A stretch of DNA of 64,000 nt from Streptomyces sp. NBC_00344 (lineage in GTDB: Bacteria; Actinomycetota; Actinomycetes; Streptomycetales; Streptomycetaceae), in the NCBI RefSeq assembly GCF_036088315.1, contig NZ_CP107996.1, forward strand, positions 62,001 through 126,000, written 5' to 3'. The position numbers were made by a program, and so were the translations under genes. Shown piece by piece: positions 63,265 through 64,000 of this stretch. Position 1 is the first letter of the stretch; every line of letters begins with the position of its first letter. Under the pieces are notes generated by a model that was not told the origin of the DNA, made no database searches, and was given only the letters and a program-made list of their open reading frames with translations.

Positions 63265-64000
63265 TCAGCTGAACTCTGCCGCGTGGTCGATGGCCCACTT
63301 CGCGAAGGTGCCGGCGGGTCGGCCGGTGAGACGCTCAACATGATCGGTGGTGCGGTTGGAATCCGGTCGGCACACCGACGCTGCGATCAGCGCTTCCACC
63401 AGCCGCTCGGGACGACCGTCTGCGAGCATCCGTGATCGCGCGAGATCGGCGGGGAGCGCTCGGAAGCGCAGGCGGCGCCGGAGTGCGGCACCGATGAGAG
63501 CGACCTGGTCGGCGCGACTGAGCACCGCTGGTCCCGTCAACACTGATGGTTCGTCGTCCAGTTGGTCTTGGTGCGCGAGCAGTACGGCTACGGCCGCATC
63601 GGCCACATCGCGCTCGTCGACGACGGCTGTGCGCGCGACATCCGGGCCTGACACCACGTCGCCGGCCCGCAACTGTGCACTCCAGCCGCGGGCGTTGGAG
63701 GCCAATGTGTCACTGCGAAGCGTCCTGGGTCGCAGACCCGCATCATGGAGCAGGGCTTCCATGTCCGCGTGCACTTGAACGATGGGATCACTCTGGTGAG
63801 CGGCTTCGTCGTCTATGGCTGTCGACGACAGGTAGACGACGCGGGGTGCCGCTGCGGCGAGTTCCGCAACCAGGTCGTGGGCGGGGGCGGAATCCAGCAG
63901 GGGCCAGATCAGGAAGACGGCGTCGATGCCCACGAGCGCCGCGCGGACGGCACTGGGGTCGGTCAGGTCTCCGATCACCGGCTCGGCTCCGGGGCGCGGG
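63265..64000 (-). CDS. NmrA/NAD(P)-binding family protein, partial
   Basis: The gene runs out of the window, so its N-terminus (with the Gly-rich NAD(P) loop) is not seen. The visible part, about 245 residues, starts RPGAEPVIGDLTDPSAVRAA and contains DAVFLIWPLLDSAPAHDLVA, RVVYLSSTAIDDEAAHQSDP, HADMEALLHDAGLRPRTLRS, VVDERDVADAAVAVLLAHQD and a C-terminal helical region. It is an atypical SDR of the NmrA/NAD(P)H-binding type. The substrate is unknown. Confidence 0.85.
   Translation of the reverse strand, partial: PRPGAEPVIGDLTDPSAVRAALVGIDAVFLIWPLLDSAPAHDLVAELAAAAPRVVYLSSTAIDDEAAHQSDPIVQVHADMEALLHDAGLRPRTLRSDTLASNARGWSAQLRAGDVVSGPDVARTAVVDERDVADAAVAVLLAHQDQLDDEPSVLTGPAVLSRADQVALIGAALRRRLRFRALPADLARSRMLADGRPERLVEALIAASVCRPDSNRTTDHVERLTGRPAGTFAKWAIDHAAEFS

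Noticed and set aside
1..64000. CRISPR array
   Set aside because: No regularly spaced short repeats with unique spacers and no cas genes were seen.
1..64000. Telomere (clustered palindromes)
   Set aside because: Only isolated hairpins occur; no run of palindromes like Streptomyces archaeal-type or canonical ends is present despite tap-tpg.

Overview
The window is high-GC actinomycete DNA, almost certainly Streptomyces. Codon third positions are GC-biased, starts are often GTG, and typical Streptomyces families are present (DUF397/XRE pairs, DUF574 methyltransferases, SapA-like secreted protein, DHA2 exporters). The decisive marker is a tap-tpg operon at 22648-25392, which encodes the telomere-associated protein and the terminal protein that cap linear Streptomyces replicons. 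Together with the many broken genes and IS scars, this suggests a chromosome arm or subtelomeric region, or a linear plasmid. No telomere palindrome cluster lies inside the window.

Layout. 1-1.4 kb: a secreted lytic transglycosylase gene in a 1.2-kb unit that recurs almost identically, in the same orientation, at 60.6-61.9 kb. 1.5-8.8 kb: an MFS exporter, a DHFR-like reductase and a secreted protein among remnants (MHS-type MFS, PP2C, mycothiol-dependent isomerase, GH13, DNA ligase tail, SDR). 8.8-16.9 kb: an FUSC membrane protein, a broken PAS/GAF/PP2C phosphatase, a three-subunit molybdenum hydroxylase operon (2Fe-2S, FAD, Mo) and a PPOX flavoprotein. 17.2-22.5 kb: broken MFS/DUF5937 pair, a methyltransferase, a lipoprotein, a membrane-anchored protein and a frameshifted DUF6233 gene. 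22.6-25.4 kb: tap-tpg with four 11-12-bp iteron-like repeats upstream. 25.7-37.5 kb: serine hydrolase, methyltransferase, Zn metalloprotease, IS5 scar, STAS and winged-helix regulators, FG-GAP protein, FGE-like protein, and a haloperoxidase cut by a stop codon. 38-41.4 kb: a WhiJ-type XRE/DUF397/DUF574 cluster with an RsbW-like ATPase and a resolvase-like protein. 42-47.2 kb: DHA2 exporter, ISL3 scar, two small membrane proteins, a tRNA-Trp-like gene, DUF899 and SapA-like genes. 47.6-53.3 kb: a cell-wall cassette (DD-carboxypeptidase, OmpR-type two-component system, divergent MurG-like transferase and SDR). 53.7-64 kb: CtaG/DUF2243, lipoprotein, TmrB-like P-loop protein, quinone reductase/TetR pair, a second P-loop kinase, a VOC protein, the second transglycosylase copy, an ABM protein, a truncated transketolase and a partial NAD(P)-binding protein.

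Most intact genes are single genes or pairs. The units whose members probably work together are tap-tpg, the molybdenum hydroxylase operon, the cell-wall cassette, the WhiJ-type cluster, CtaG-DUF2243 and the TetR/oxidoreductase pair. The cell-wall cassette is the best candidate for a little-described system. All assignments come from reading motifs and family resemblance; no database search was run.
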